A stretch of DNA of 64,000 nt from the NCBI RefSeq assembly GCF_014203365.1, contig NZ_JACHIS010000001.1, positions 3,224,001 to 3,288,000 of the forward strand, written 5' to 3'. Position 1 is the stretch's first letter. Each line of letters starts with the position of its first letter. Under the pieces are notes generated by a model. It was not told the origin of the DNA and searched no databases. It was given only the letters and a program-made list of their open reading frames with translations. The stretch comes from Actinoalloteichus hymeniacidonis. Its GTDB lineage: Bacteria > Actinomycetota > Actinomycetes > Mycobacteriales > Pseudonocardiaceae. Positions 26,011 through 37,236 of the stretch are shown here, one piece after another. The position numbers and the translations under genes were made by a program.

Positions 26011-26433
26011 ATGACCGATACGGTCGAGAACCCGAGCTTGGCCGAGGTACTGGTCCAGTTGAGCCACCTGGTGGATCGGATCTTCCTCGAGGTCAGCCGC
26101 AGCCGAGGCCTGACACCCGCCCAGACGAATCTGCTCTGCATCCTGCGTGCCGGGCCGATCGGGATGAGCGACCTGAGCAGGGTCCTGCACCTGGAGAAAT
26201 CGAGTCTGACCGGGCTGGTCGATCGAGTCGAGCGACGCGGGCTGGTAGCCAGGATTCGAGACACCCACGACCGACGGGTCTTCCAGATCGAGTTGACCGC
26301 CCAGGGCCGCCGGGTCGCCACCGAGGCCCACCACGCGGTCACCGACCAATTGGAACGACTCGCGCAGGACATCCCCAGCACGGATCGAAACCTGCTGATC
26401 ACCGCACTCGGCAGGCTGCTGCCCACGGCGTGA
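26011..26433 (+). CDS. MarR family transcriptional regulator
   Basis: A 140-residue MarR protein. GMSDLSRVLHLEKSSLTGLVDRVERRGLV is the helix-turn-helix and DTHDRRVFQIELTAQGRR the wing. The frame is open from 25822, but ATG 26011 gives the usual length and has GGGGAGGCAGGCG before it. It lies 187 bp upstream of the UvrA-like gene on the same strand, so the two may be one transcript and the regulator may sense a drug handled by that ATPase. Confidence 0.88.
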   Translation: MTDTVENPSLAEVLVQLSHLVDRIFLEVSRSRGLTPAQTNLLCILRAGPIGMSDLSRVLHLEKSSLTGLVDRVERRGLVARIRDTHDRRVFQIELTAQGRRVATEAHHAVTDQLERLAQDIPSTDRNLLITALGRLLPTA

Positions 26434-26620
26434 CAGCCGGGCACCGGACCCTGTGAAGCAGGACACCCGGTTCGGACGAGCGAACCGTCGGTACCCGGAT
26501 GAACAATGGCCGATGGCCGCGCAGGACACCGGCGGCGCCAGGTAACCCACCCGTCCGCACCAGGGCGAACACCGGGGGAGACCGCGCAGACGCGGATCCC
26601 GACGATCAGTTGGAGCCACG

Positions 26621-29017
<2,397 letters not shown>

Positions 29018-29072
29018 GATCGAACTGTCGACGACACGTTTCCTGCACAGCCACTAAGTCGAGGTGACAGGC

Positions 29073-29747
29073 ATGAACACCGCCGAACCACAGACAGAGC
29101 GACCCCATGCCGACCCACCACGGCTGCGCGCCGACGCAACGGAGAACCGCAACCGCATCCTCGACGTCGCCCGGGCAGCGTTCGCCGAACGCGGCCTCGA
29201 CGTCCCGATGGCCGCGATCGCCCGACGAGCCGAGGTCGGAGTGGCCACCCTCTACCGCCGGTTCCCCACCAAGGACGCCCTGATCACCGAGGTGTTCGCC
29301 GACCAGATCTCGGCGTGCACCTCGGTGATCGACGAGGCACTGGCCGACCCAGACCCCTGGCACGGCTTCCAGAACGCCGTCACGACGATGTGCGAGATGC
29401 AGGCCGAGGACCTCGGGCTGACCTCGGCGTTCCTCACCGCCTTCCCCGAGGCGGTCGACTTCGAACGGCAGCGATCACACGTGGAACAGGGCCTCGCGGA
29501 ACTGGTAAGGCGGGCCCAGGACGACGGGCGACTACGGCCCGACTTCATGGTCTCGGATCTCATCCTGGTGTTCTTGGCCGGCAACGGTGTGGCCACCGGG
29601 GCTTCCGAGGCCTCCCGGGCTGCCTCGCGCAGGGTGGTGGCCTACCTGTTGTCGTCGTTCCACACCGATCGCGTCGATCCGCACACCCCGTTGCCGCCCC
29701 CCGCGCCACTGGACATCGGGCATATCGCCCGGCTGATCACCAGATAG
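29073..29747 (+). CDS. TetR family transcriptional regulator
   Basis: A 224-residue TetR protein; VPMAAIARRAEVGVATLYRRFPTKDAL is the helix-turn-helix with the family's YxxFPxKxxL end. GTG 29064 is possible, but ATG 29073 sits better behind GAGG. It lies 55 bp after the UvrA-like gene on the same strand and probably belongs to that unit; the ligand may be the same drug. Confidence 0.88.
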   Translation: MNTAEPQTERPHADPPRLRADATENRNRILDVARAAFAERGLDVPMAAIARRAEVGVATLYRRFPTKDALITEVFADQISACTSVIDEALADPDPWHGFQNAVTTMCEMQAEDLGLTSAFLTAFPEAVDFERQRSHVEQGLAELVRRAQDDGRLRPDFMVSDLILVFLAGNGVATGASEASRAASRRVVAYLLSSFHTDRVDPHTPLPPPAPLDIGHIARLITR

Positions 29748-29774
29748 CCGCCGGCCTGGAGCGAACGCTTTTGG

Positions 29775-30674
29775 TCACGATGTCGTCGGACGCTTCAGCA
29801 CGTCGGCGATCCGACCGAATCCTTCTGAGCCGTGTCCCTGCTCGATCGCCCGCACGGCGATGTCTCTGGCGGCCGTGAGGACGCTCGCGTCGATTCCTCG
29901 GTTCCGGGAGACATGGATGATGTGGTCCATGCTCGTCGCCACCGAGGCGATCGTGGAGTCCTCTCCGGGGTGGTCACCGGCGTCGGCTTCCTCCGCGAGG
30001 GCGTCGATGATGTTCGGGAGGATCCCCGCGATCCCCTTGGCATAGGGGGCCAGTGCGGTGGCGGTGATGCCCTCCGCCTTGGCCAAGGCGAGTGCGTGCA
30101 CGAAACCGCTCATCGCGCTCCAGAAGAACCCCAGCAGTGCTACGTCGTGTGCGGCTGCCCGACCGGGGTCCGTTCCCAGATGGCTGGAGCCACCGAGGTG
30201 TCCCAGCGTGTCCTGCCAACGGGTGAACACCTCGATCGGCCCGCTGTACAGCACACTGGCCGAGGCGCCGCCGATCGTGTCGGTGGGAGTCATGATCGAC
30301 CCGTCGAGGTAGGCGATGCCCCGCGCGGCGGCCCAATCGGCCATGTCTCGGGCGCGTTCCGGCGAATCGGCGGTGAGGTTGATAAGGGTGCGGCCGTCGA
30401 AGGCGTCGGCGGCGGGCGCCAGGATCTCCTGCACCGCGTCGTAGTCGAGGACGCACACGATCACCAACGGGCTGGCCTGGACCGCCTCGGTCACCGAGTC
30501 TGCGGCCACTGCTCCTCGGGAGATCAGCTCGTCTGCGCGGCCGGTTGTCCTGTTCCAGACGGTGGTGGGGTGTCCTGCGGCGAGTAGCGCCCCGGCCAGG
30601 GCCCGGCCCATCGGACCCAGGCCGAGCACCGAGACGGGAACGTGGTGGTCAGTGATGGTCGAAGTCTCGTTCAT
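29775..30674 (-). CDS. Imine reductase-like NAD(P)-dependent oxidoreductase
   Basis: A 299-residue member of the imine reductase/beta-hydroxyacid dehydrogenase group. VSVLGLGPMGRALAGALL and VWNRT are the NADP-binding segments. YLDGSIMTPTDTIGGASASVLYSG is close to the imine reductase signature, and the C-terminal half is helical for dimer exchange. ATG 30674 is chosen because starts at 30698 would cover the operator at 30693-30706. Divergent from a MerR gene. Natural substrates of these enzymes are mostly unknown; a paralogue is at 45275-46225. Confidence 0.87.
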   Translation of the reverse strand: MNETSTITDHHVPVSVLGLGPMGRALAGALLAAGHPTTVWNRTTGRADELISRGAVAADSVTEAVQASPLVIVCVLDYDAVQEILAPAADAFDGRTLINLTADSPERARDMADWAAARGIAYLDGSIMTPTDTIGGASASVLYSGPIEVFTRWQDTLGHLGGSSHLGTDPGRAAAHDVALLGFFWSAMSGFVHALALAKAEGITATALAPYAKGIAGILPNIIDALAEEADAGDHPGEDSTIASVATSMDHIIHVSRNRGIDASVLTAARDIAVRAIEQGHGSEGFGRIADVLKRPTTS

Positions 30675-30692
30675 GGCGGCGACGGTAGGCTT

Positions 30693-30706
30693 TGACATCG
30701 ATGTCA
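30693..30706. promoter_or_regulatory. 14-bp palindrome, candidate MerR operator
   Basis: TGACATCGATGTCA is perfectly self-complementary and lies in the 59-bp gap between the imine-reductase-like and MerR genes. TTGACA at its left edge could be the -35 box of the rightward promoter. Confidence 0.7.
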
Positions 30707-30733
30707 GAGTCGAGCGGAAGTGACCTGGGACAC

Positions 30734-31183
30734 ATGCGCATCGGGGAGCTCTCCCGCCGTACGGGAGTCAGCGAGCGGTCGTTGCGGTACTACGAGCAGC
30801 AGAATCTGCTGAGCCCGCAGCGACGTCCTAGCGGCTATCGCGAGTTCAGTGAGTCCGATGTCGGCCTGGTACGGCGGATCCGCACGCTGCTGGCGGCCGG
30901 GCTGAACACGTCGTTGATCGCCGAGACCCTGCCTTGCCTGGTCGAGGAGGAGGGACAACTCGCGCCGGGCTGCCCCGAGCTGTCGGTGGAACTACTCAGG
31001 GAACGCGATCGCATCACCGCGCACATCGAGGAGCTCCAGGCCGCCCGCACGATCCTGACCCGGATCGCCACGGCGATACCCGCCACCGTCTCCGAGGCCG
31101 ACTCCTCCTCCTCGGAGGTCTGCGGGCCCGGCGGCCAGGGCGGCCGGGTTCGACAGCGTCAACCTCGCCGCAGGGTGGCCTGA
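30734..31183 (+). CDS. MerR family transcriptional regulator
   Basis: A 149-residue MerR protein. MRIGELSRRTGVSERSLRYYEQQNLL is the classical N-terminal winged helix-turn-helix. A coiled dimerisation helix follows (LSVELLRERDRITAHIEELQAARTIL). The tail has one Cys but no paired metal-binding cysteines, so it is not a typical metal sensor. The frame opens at 30692; ATG 30734 gives the canonical N-terminus and clears the palindrome. The divergent imine-reductase-like gene is the likely target. Confidence 0.88.
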   Translation: MRIGELSRRTGVSERSLRYYEQQNLLSPQRRPSGYREFSESDVGLVRRIRTLLAAGLNTSLIAETLPCLVEEEGQLAPGCPELSVELLRERDRITAHIEELQAARTILTRIATAIPATVSEADSSSSEVCGPGGQGGRVRQRQPRRRVA

Positions 31184-31214
31184 GACGGTCGATGCGGGCC
31201 GGGCCGCTGTCTGC

Positions 31215-32054
31215 TCAGGTCGTCAGCGATTGATCGCCGATCACCGAGAGCAACTGTAATTTCTCGTGGCTCTCACTACCGGGGACAGCGGTGTACACCA
31301 ACAGAGTCTGTGCCTGATCGAGGTCGTGCAGCGTCTGGCAGTGCAGTTCCAACAATCCGACCTCGGGATGCAGGATGCGCTTGGGCCCGGGATAGCGCAG
31401 ACCGATCTCGTGGCGTTCCCACACCTGGCGGAACTCCGCGCTGGCGGCGGTCAGCGCGGCGAAGATGGCTGCCGCCCTGGAATCCGAGCCGTGTTTGGCG
31501 TAGGCCGCTCGAAGCTGCGAGGTGAACACCCGACTGTGCATCGGGTGGTCGGACTCCGGATACGCCCGGCGGGCCGCGTCGCTGGTGAACCAGCGGTAGA
31601 CCATGGCGCGGTCCAGCCCCTGGAATCGGGTGAGGTCACCGAGCAGCGCGCGGGCCAACCTGGTCTGCAACAAAGCCTCGCCCAGCCCGCTCATCACCTG
31701 CGCCGGGGTGTCGTCGAGACGATCCAGCACCCGCCGCACCCCGACGTCGACGTGATCGCTGCGGAGCGCCCGCTGCGGAGCGGTGTGGCCCGCCAGCCGA
31801 AACAGGTGATCGCGTTCGTCCAGGGACAGGTGCAGTCCCCGGGCGATCGCGGCCAACATCTGCTCCGACGGGCGGGTGCCCCGACGCTGTTCGAGGCGGC
31901 TGTAGTAGTCCACCGACATGCCGCATAACGCCGCGACCTCCTCACGGCGCAGCCCGCTGGTGCGCCGCCGAGGCCCCCGGGGGATACCGACGTCCTCCGG
32001 TTGCAGGTCGTTGCGTCGCCGAGTCAGGAAATCGGCCAGCTGGGTGCGGTCCAC
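31215..32054 (-). CDS. XRE family regulator with MmyB-like ligand domain
   Basis: A 279-residue regulator. LADFLTRRRNDLQPEDVG is followed by RTSGLRREEVAALCGMSVDYYSRLEQRRG, a helix-turn-helix of the XRE type. The rest, with LDRLDDTPAQVMSGL and the C-terminal HPEVGLLELHCQTL, matches the PAS-like MmyB ligand-binding domain of actinomycetes. The frame is open to 32147, but GTG 32054 has GGAGAGG eight bases upstream and avoids overlap with the SDR gene. It lies 44 bp downstream of that SDR gene, and the usual arrangement is that MmyB regulators control such neighbouring SDRs. Confidence 0.86.
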   Translation of the reverse strand: MDRTQLADFLTRRRNDLQPEDVGIPRGPRRRTSGLRREEVAALCGMSVDYYSRLEQRRGTRPSEQMLAAIARGLHLSLDERDHLFRLAGHTAPQRALRSDHVDVGVRRVLDRLDDTPAQVMSGLGEALLQTRLARALLGDLTRFQGLDRAMVYRWFTSDAARRAYPESDHPMHSRVFTSQLRAAYAKHGSDSRAAAIFAALTAASAEFRQVWERHEIGLRYPGPKRILHPEVGLLELHCQTLHDLDQAQTLLVYTAVPGSESHEKLQLLSVIGDQSLTT

Positions 32055-32098
32055 CAGCACATCCTCTCCGTCTCGCCGCGTCGGGTCGTCCACCTCGG

Positions 32099-32863
32099 TC
32101 ACAACCGGGTTCCGCCCGACACCTCGATCCGTTGTCCGTTGATCCACCCGGTGTCCTCGCGCAGGAGCGCGGCGATCACTGCGCCGACCTCGTCGGGTTC
32201 ACCGACGCGGCCGAGCGCCGTCACCGATGCCAACCCAGCGCGGAGATTCTCGTCGTCGCGCAGCGCCCCGCCTTGGAAATCGGTGCCGATCGGGCCGGGC
32301 GCGACGATGTTCGCCGTGATCCGTCTCGGTCCGAGTTCACCGGCGAGGTTCCTCGTCAGTACCTCGACCGCGCCCTTCATCGCCGCATAAGCCGAGTGGT
32401 GCCCGCCGACGAACCTCGCCAACCCGGAGGACAGATTGACGATACGACCACCGTCGGCGATCACCGGGAGGAGCCGCTGGGTCAGGAAGAACACTCCTCG
32501 GAAGTGCACGTTCAGCAGAGAGTCGAAATCCTCCACGGTGACCTCGGAGAACGGCCCGAACACACCGTTACCCGCGTTGTTGACCAGGAAATCGAGGGTT
32601 TCACGGCCCCAGTGCTCGGCCAACAGCGCCCGAACCTGCCCCGCGAACGCATCAAACGTGTCGACCCGCGCGGTGTCCAACGGCAACGCCACCGCACGAC
32701 GTCCCATCGCCGCCACGGCCTCGACGACCTCCGCTGCCCGGTCCTCGCGGGTCCGGTAGGTGATGATCGAATCGACACCGTCCGCGGCGAGTTTCAACGC
32801 CGCACTGCGCCCCAGGCCCCGGCTTCCACCGGTGATGATCGCGATCTTGTTCCGTGCCGCCAT
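32099..32863 (-). CDS. Short-chain dehydrogenase/reductase
   Basis: A 254-residue classical SDR: TGGSRGLG is the NAD(P)-binding motif, NNAGNG follows, and the Ser-Tyr-Lys active site is SSG with SAYAAMK. The C-terminal ISGGTRL-like ending (EVSGGTRL) is standard. The frame runs upstream to 33079, but ATG 32863 has GAGGAGAG before it. Same strand as the XRE/MmyB regulator. Substrate unknown. Confidence 0.9.
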   Translation of the reverse strand: MAARNKIAIITGGSRGLGRSAALKLAADGVDSIITYRTREDRAAEVVEAVAAMGRRAVALPLDTARVDTFDAFAGQVRALLAEHWGRETLDFLVNNAGNGVFGPFSEVTVEDFDSLLNVHFRGVFFLTQRLLPVIADGGRIVNLSSGLARFVGGHHSAYAAMKGAVEVLTRNLAGELGPRRITANIVAPGPIGTDFQGGALRDDENLRAGLASVTALGRVGEPDEVGAVIAALLREDTGWINGQRIEVSGGTRL

Positions 32864-33075
32864 GGTGATTCTCTCCTCGAATCCGTGCACCGCTCGCACG
32901 TCGTGTCGTGCGAGGGCCTCGGCGCGCTCGCGCCACCGACAACATTCGTGGCCGCGCAGGAGTGGAACAAGGCCGCGCTCATCCAGGGAGTCGGAGTCCC
33001 TCCCGACGTGTCGAGGCCCGCTCGGTGCACTGCCACAAGCTCGAAACGCACCGAGCGGCAACCCGTCTTGGCCGA

Positions 33076-33645
33076 TCACCCGCCGTAGAACCCGGCCACC
33101 TCGATATCGGCCAGCAGGATCCGATCGGGCGGCGCCGTCGGTGTATCGGCCACGGCCGTCCCGGGGGACCGCAGGACCACCGCCAGCACCGGCTCCTCAT
33201 CGATGCGCTGAACCAAGGCGTAGAGACAGGCCAACACGTGCACACAGCGCGGTGTGCGCGCCGGACACGAACACCGCACCAACTGTTCCTGCGCGGGCAC
33301 CGCGACGGGCACCGCATGCCGTCGGAGATCCTCCGCGAGCGAATCCGGTAGGTCACCCGCAGCCAGCCCGGCATGTTGCTCCCGAGCCGCGCCGATGAGC
33401 CGGTCCGCCTCCGCCCGCACGGGCGCGGCCCACACTGCCAATTCGATGCGCACCCGCTGCACACCCGACTTGACGAGCACCTCGGCCTCGACCAGGCCCG
33501 GCCCGATGGTCAACACGGTGACCGCGTCGTTGCGGACCAGACTGCGCGCTCTGGGCAGCAGGGCGTTGGACGTCGTCACCGAGGTCGTCTCGACGGTGCG
33601 CAACCACGCCTTGCCCCAGACGGTGGCACCGTACTCCGCGATCAT
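33076..33645 (-). CDS. SWIM zinc-finger protein
   Basis: A 189-residue protein with a SWIM motif, CSCPARTPRCVH, fitting CxCx(n)CxH. The N-terminus YGATVWGKAWLRTVE is shared by actinomycete SWIM proteins. Its ATG shares one base with the TGA of the SNF2 helicase gene (TGATG), so translation is coupled. SWIM domains bind DNA or proteins and are common partners or parts of SNF2 enzymes. The two probably act together on DNA; the target process is not known. Confidence 0.87.
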   Translation of the reverse strand: MIAEYGATVWGKAWLRTVETTSVTTSNALLPRARSLVRNDAVTVLTIGPGLVEAEVLVKSGVQRVRIELAVWAAPVRAEADRLIGAAREQHAGLAAGDLPDSLAEDLRRHAVPVAVPAQEQLVRCSCPARTPRCVHVLACLYALVQRIDEEPVLAVVLRSPGTAVADTPTAPPDRILLADIEVAGFYGG

Positions 33646-35621
33646 CAGCCGATCACCCCTTCATCGAGAGTCAGCACCGCGCGCAGGTCCTCGTCGGACA
33701 ACTCCGCCAACGCGGCCTCACCACCGCCGACGACCCCGGCCAACACCCGCTTCGATTCGTGCATGCGGGCGATGTGGTCCTCGATCGTCCCGGCGGTCAC
33801 CAAGGTGTGAACCGCCAGCGGTCGATCCCGGCCGATCCGATGTGCACGGTCGGTGGCCTGTTCCTCCACCGCCGGGTTCCACCACCGGTCGTAGTGCACG
33901 ACGTGACCTGCACGTGTGAGATTGAGCCCGAACCCGGCCGCCCGCAGGCTCAGCAGCAGGACCGGCGGCCCGTTCTCGTCATGTTGGAAACTCCGAACGA
34001 GTTCGTCGCGGCGCTCGAGGCTCAACCCGCCGTGCAGGAACGGCACCGTCTCGACGCCCAGCTGCGCGGACAGGTGCGTGGACAACAGCTCACCCATCGC
34101 CCGGTACTGGGTGAACACCAACGCCCGATCGTCCTCGTCGACGATCTCCGTCAACATCTCGGTGATTCGATCGAACTTGCCGGAACGACCGGCCAACCCG
34201 CGGTCGTCGGGCCGGAACTGGGCGGGGTGGTTGCAGATCTGTTTGAGGGCGGTCAGCAGGGCCAGTACCCGGCCCCGCCTGCCGAATCCGGTGCCCAAAC
34301 CCTCGTCGAACGCCTCGGACACCGCCTGCCGATACAACCCGGCCTGTTCCTCGGTCAGTGTGCAGGCCACGGTGGCGTACATCTTCGGCGGTAGATCCGC
34401 CGCCACCTCCGCCTTGCGCCGACGCAGCACATGCGGCTCGACCAGCGCCGACAGTCGGGCCGCGGCCCGACTCGAACGTCGTTGCTCGATCGGCACCGCG
34501 AAGCGCTGCCGAAACCGCCCTCGCGTGCCCAACAACCCCGGGTTGGTGATGTGCAGGATCGCCCACAGTTCATCCAGCCGGTTTTCCACCGGTGTCCCGG
34601 TCATCGCGACCCGGACCACCGCAGGCAGATCCGCCGCGGCCTTCGCACCTCTGGTGTCGGGATTCTTCAGCTGTTGAGCCTCGTCGAACACCACGACGTC
34701 CCAATCGATGCCCGTCAGCAACGCGACATCCGAACGCAACACGCTGTAGGAGGTCACCACCACCGTCCCGGCAGGCGGTGGGCCAGCGAGCCGACGGCGC
34801 GACCCGTGATGGGCGATCACCGGGGTCTCGGGAGCGAACCGCGCCAGCTCGCGACACCAGTTGCCCACCACCGAGGTGGGGGCCACCACCAGGTGAGGTC
34901 GAGCACAGCGTCGCGTCGCCAACAGGCAGATCGCCTGCAGTGTCTTGCCCAAACCCATCTCATCGGCGAGGACACCGCCGCCGGGGGAGTCCCGCACGCC
35001 GGCATCGACTTCAGCCACCGTCTTCCCGCCCAGGGGCGGGGCCAACGACCGCAACCAGGCAACCCCCTCCACCTGATACGGGCGCAAGGTGGCACGGATG
35101 TCGGCCGATTCGAGATCGCCCCGTACCTCGGCCGCCGCCCGGAAACGGCTCAGCACGGCCGCAGCGGTCTCGATCGCAGCCGGATCCACGTCGAGAGCGG
35201 CATGCGCGGCGGCGGGCATCCGCGCAGCCAGCTCCGTGAATGCCGCCGGAGCCCCGGCAGCCGGCTCGGCGGTCAGCTGCGCGGCCTCCCGCCAAGACCA
35301 GACCGACGCCCCCAACTCCCCGGCGACATCGTCGGCCGGTCGTAGGCTGCGCAATGCGGACAACGAATCGCCCAGGCTGACGAACCGGGCCTGCACCAGC
35401 GCGGCGGCGACCGCGCGGGACCCGCCGACTCCGATGGGCACCGCGCACCTGAATCGGCCCTCACGGCCGACAGGCAACCGGTGTGCCGCGAGCACGACTG
35501 CCAGATCGGGCACGCCCCACCAGGCGAATGCGCCCTCCGCCGGGACGAACGTGACCTGGACGCGACCGGGCAGATCGGCCGCGCCCAACTCCGGAAGGCG
35601 GGTCTGCGGGGGCTCAGACAC
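33645..35621 (-). CDS. SNF2/HepA-type helicase-like ATPase
   Basis: A 658-residue superfamily 2 enzyme. GGGVLADEMGLGKTLQAI is motif I (about residues 213-230), DEAQQLKN motif II, MTGTPVENRLDELW motif III, and LRAAGFGLNLTRAG with DRAHRIGRDRP motifs V and VI. The N-terminal region is short compared with the 900-1100 residue actinomycete relatives; the start follows ACGTCCGGTGTCTG with no strong ribosome site. It is the first gene of a two-gene unit with the SWIM protein. Such ATPases translocate on double-stranded DNA and remodel bound proteins; a specific role in repair or transcription recycling is not shown here. Confidence 0.9.
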   Translation of the reverse strand: MSEPPQTRLPELGAADLPGRVQVTFVPAEGAFAWWGVPDLAVVLAAHRLPVGREGRFRCAVPIGVGGSRAVAAALVQARFVSLGDSLSALRSLRPADDVAGELGASVWSWREAAQLTAEPAAGAPAAFTELAARMPAAAHAALDVDPAAIETAAAVLSRFRAAAEVRGDLESADIRATLRPYQVEGVAWLRSLAPPLGGKTVAEVDAGVRDSPGGGVLADEMGLGKTLQAICLLATRRCARPHLVVAPTSVVGNWCRELARFAPETPVIAHHGSRRRLAGPPPAGTVVVTSYSVLRSDVALLTGIDWDVVVFDEAQQLKNPDTRGAKAAADLPAVVRVAMTGTPVENRLDELWAILHITNPGLLGTRGRFRQRFAVPIEQRRSSRAAARLSALVEPHVLRRRKAEVAADLPPKMYATVACTLTEEQAGLYRQAVSEAFDEGLGTGFGRRGRVLALLTALKQICNHPAQFRPDDRGLAGRSGKFDRITEMLTEIVDEDDRALVFTQYRAMGELLSTHLSAQLGVETVPFLHGGLSLERRDELVRSFQHDENGPPVLLLSLRAAGFGLNLTRAGHVVHYDRWWNPAVEEQATDRAHRIGRDRPLAVHTLVTAGTIEDHIARMHESKRVLAGVVGGGEAALAELSDEDLRAVLTLDEGVIG

Positions 35622-36119
35622 CGGACGTCACCGCCCGGTGCTCCCGCCACCGAACAGAATGAGCCGAGATCTCCCTGTACGACAAGCCGACTCCTGACCG
35701 AGGTTACCCAGGACGATGGCGCACTCGTGTATCGAGCAGCGCCCTGCGGCGGCACAAACTACCAGCGCGAGCCCTCGGTTCTCATCCGTGGAATTCTCGA
35801 CTTGCCAAAAACCCGGACCCTCTGTCCCACGGCTCCCGATCAGCCACCAGAGGAAACTGACCAGCGGAAACAGCAACCCGACTCAACGGGACCACCTCCG
35901 TGATCAACGGTGGAAATCGGCGAATAATTCGTTCTCAGGTGCCGTGTGGTCCGATTCACTTCGAATCTTGGATAGCGGGCACCAGCGGGAATTCAAATCG
36001 CCGAGAACCCGACCACCAACGGGAGAACACCCATTCCCGCCGCCCGTGCGATACCGACCCCCGAGAACGGATCCCACGTACGCCCAGAAAGCCCACCGGC
36101 CCCCGGGGGCTATGCCACC
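35622..36119. other. 498-bp non-coding stretch
   Basis: Upstream of the SNF2 gene and downstream of the FAD enzyme gene, both minus strand. It is less GC-rich than its surroundings in parts. Frames in it show no domain or ribosome site. I see no hairpin worth naming. Confidence 0.4.
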
Positions 36120-37118
36120 TCACCCGTCGGCCGACCCCGAACCCCCGACCGAACGCTCCCGATGCCGCAGCACCGCCCTCGCCGTGTCCTCCTCGACCAG
36201 GTCGAGATTGACGGCCGCAGCGGCATTCGCCCCCGCCGCAGCCGAACTGATCACCCGCGCCTTGAGATCGACCGCATCGCCCACCGCCCACACCCCGGGC
36301 ACCGACGTGGCCCCCACCGCATCGACGGGCAGGTAACGGCCCATCAGATGCCCGTCGACCCGCTGCTCGACCGGCTCCACTCCCAAAGCCCCCGCGACGT
36401 CGACCCGGGCCATGAACCGGGGCGCCACCGCCAACACCTGCCGGGCGACCACCTCACCCGACCGCAGCCGAACACCGCTGAGCTGGTCGTCCCGGCACTC
36501 CACGGCCACGACCTCACCGTCGACCAACCGAATACCCCGCGCGGCGAACCGCTCGCGCTGCTCCTCGTCGAACGCGGGGGAGACGTGCTGGAACAACGTC
36601 ACGTCGGCGCTCCACTGCCGGAACAACAACGCCTGGTGCGCCGCCATCGGCGAGGTGGCCAGAACGCCGATCGCCTGGTCACGCACCTCCCAACCGTGGC
36701 AGTACGGGCAATGCACCACGTCGCGGCCCCAGCGTTGCGCCAGCCCCGCCACCTCCGGCAACTCATCCACTAGCCCGGTCGCCAGCACCAACCGCCGCGC
36801 GGACACGACCTCGCCGTCCGACAGCGTGATCCGGAAACGCTGCTCTCCCACACCGTCACCGACGGCCTCGGCCGCGACCGCCTCGCCCGTGATCACCTCG
36901 CCCCCATAGCCGACGACCTCGGCCCGCCCGGCCGCCAGCAACTCACCCGGGGCAGTGCCCTCCCGCCCCAGATAGTTGTGCACCCCCGCCGCCGGGGCGT
37001 TGCGCGGTTCACCCGCGTCGACCACCAGCACCGAACGACGCGCCCGCGCCAAGGTCGAGGCTCCCGCCAACCCGGCCGCACCGCCACCGATGACCACCAC
37101 GTCATAGGCGCCCTGCAT
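36120..37118 (-). CDS. Thioredoxin reductase-like FAD/NAD(P) oxidoreductase
   Basis: A 332-residue two-dinucleotide-fold flavoprotein. VVVIGGGAAGLAGA binds FAD, and VHCPYCHGWEVRD carries a CxxC redox pair in the position of thioredoxin reductase. GVWAVGDAVDLKARVISSAAAGANAA closes the FAD site. The second Rossmann motif GxGxxA reads as IGVLATSP, weaker than usual, so its electron donor is uncertain. ATG 37118 has GAGGAG before it; the frame continues to 37172. Divergent from an XRE-cupin regulator across a clear palindrome. Probably a dithiol or small-molecule disulfide oxidoreductase. Confidence 0.88.
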   Translation of the reverse strand: MQGAYDVVVIGGGAAGLAGASTLARARRSVLVVDAGEPRNAPAAGVHNYLGREGTAPGELLAAGRAEVVGYGGEVITGEAVAAEAVGDGVGEQRFRITLSDGEVVSARRLVLATGLVDELPEVAGLAQRWGRDVVHCPYCHGWEVRDQAIGVLATSPMAAHQALLFRQWSADVTLFQHVSPAFDEEQRERFAARGIRLVDGEVVAVECRDDQLSGVRLRSGEVVARQVLAVAPRFMARVDVAGALGVEPVEQRVDGHLMGRYLPVDAVGATSVPGVWAVGDAVDLKARVISSAAAGANAAAAVNLDLVEEDTARAVLRHRERSVGGSGSADG

Positions 37119-37201
37119 CACGCGCTCCTCGCTGTCCACATGACGCCGCCCCAACAGCGGCGTCCACGACAACGACCTTCCGCGCCATCAACGGGAAACC
37201 A

Positions 37202-37227
37202 CAAAATATTTTGCCGATCTGGCAAAA
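37202..37227. promoter_or_regulatory. Overlapping palindromes, candidate XRE-cupin operator
   Basis: CAAAATATTTTG at 37202-37213 overlaps TTTTGCC-GATCT-GGCAAAA at 37209-37227; both are perfect. The second ends nine bases before the XRE-cupin start codon, a position suited to autorepression. Confidence 0.75.
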
Positions 37228-37236
37228 TCCAGTCGC

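Noticed and set aside
24480-26456. 658-codon plus-strand open frame
   Set aside because: Covers GNAT, cyclodeaminase-like and MarR genes in other frames and has shadow-type composition.
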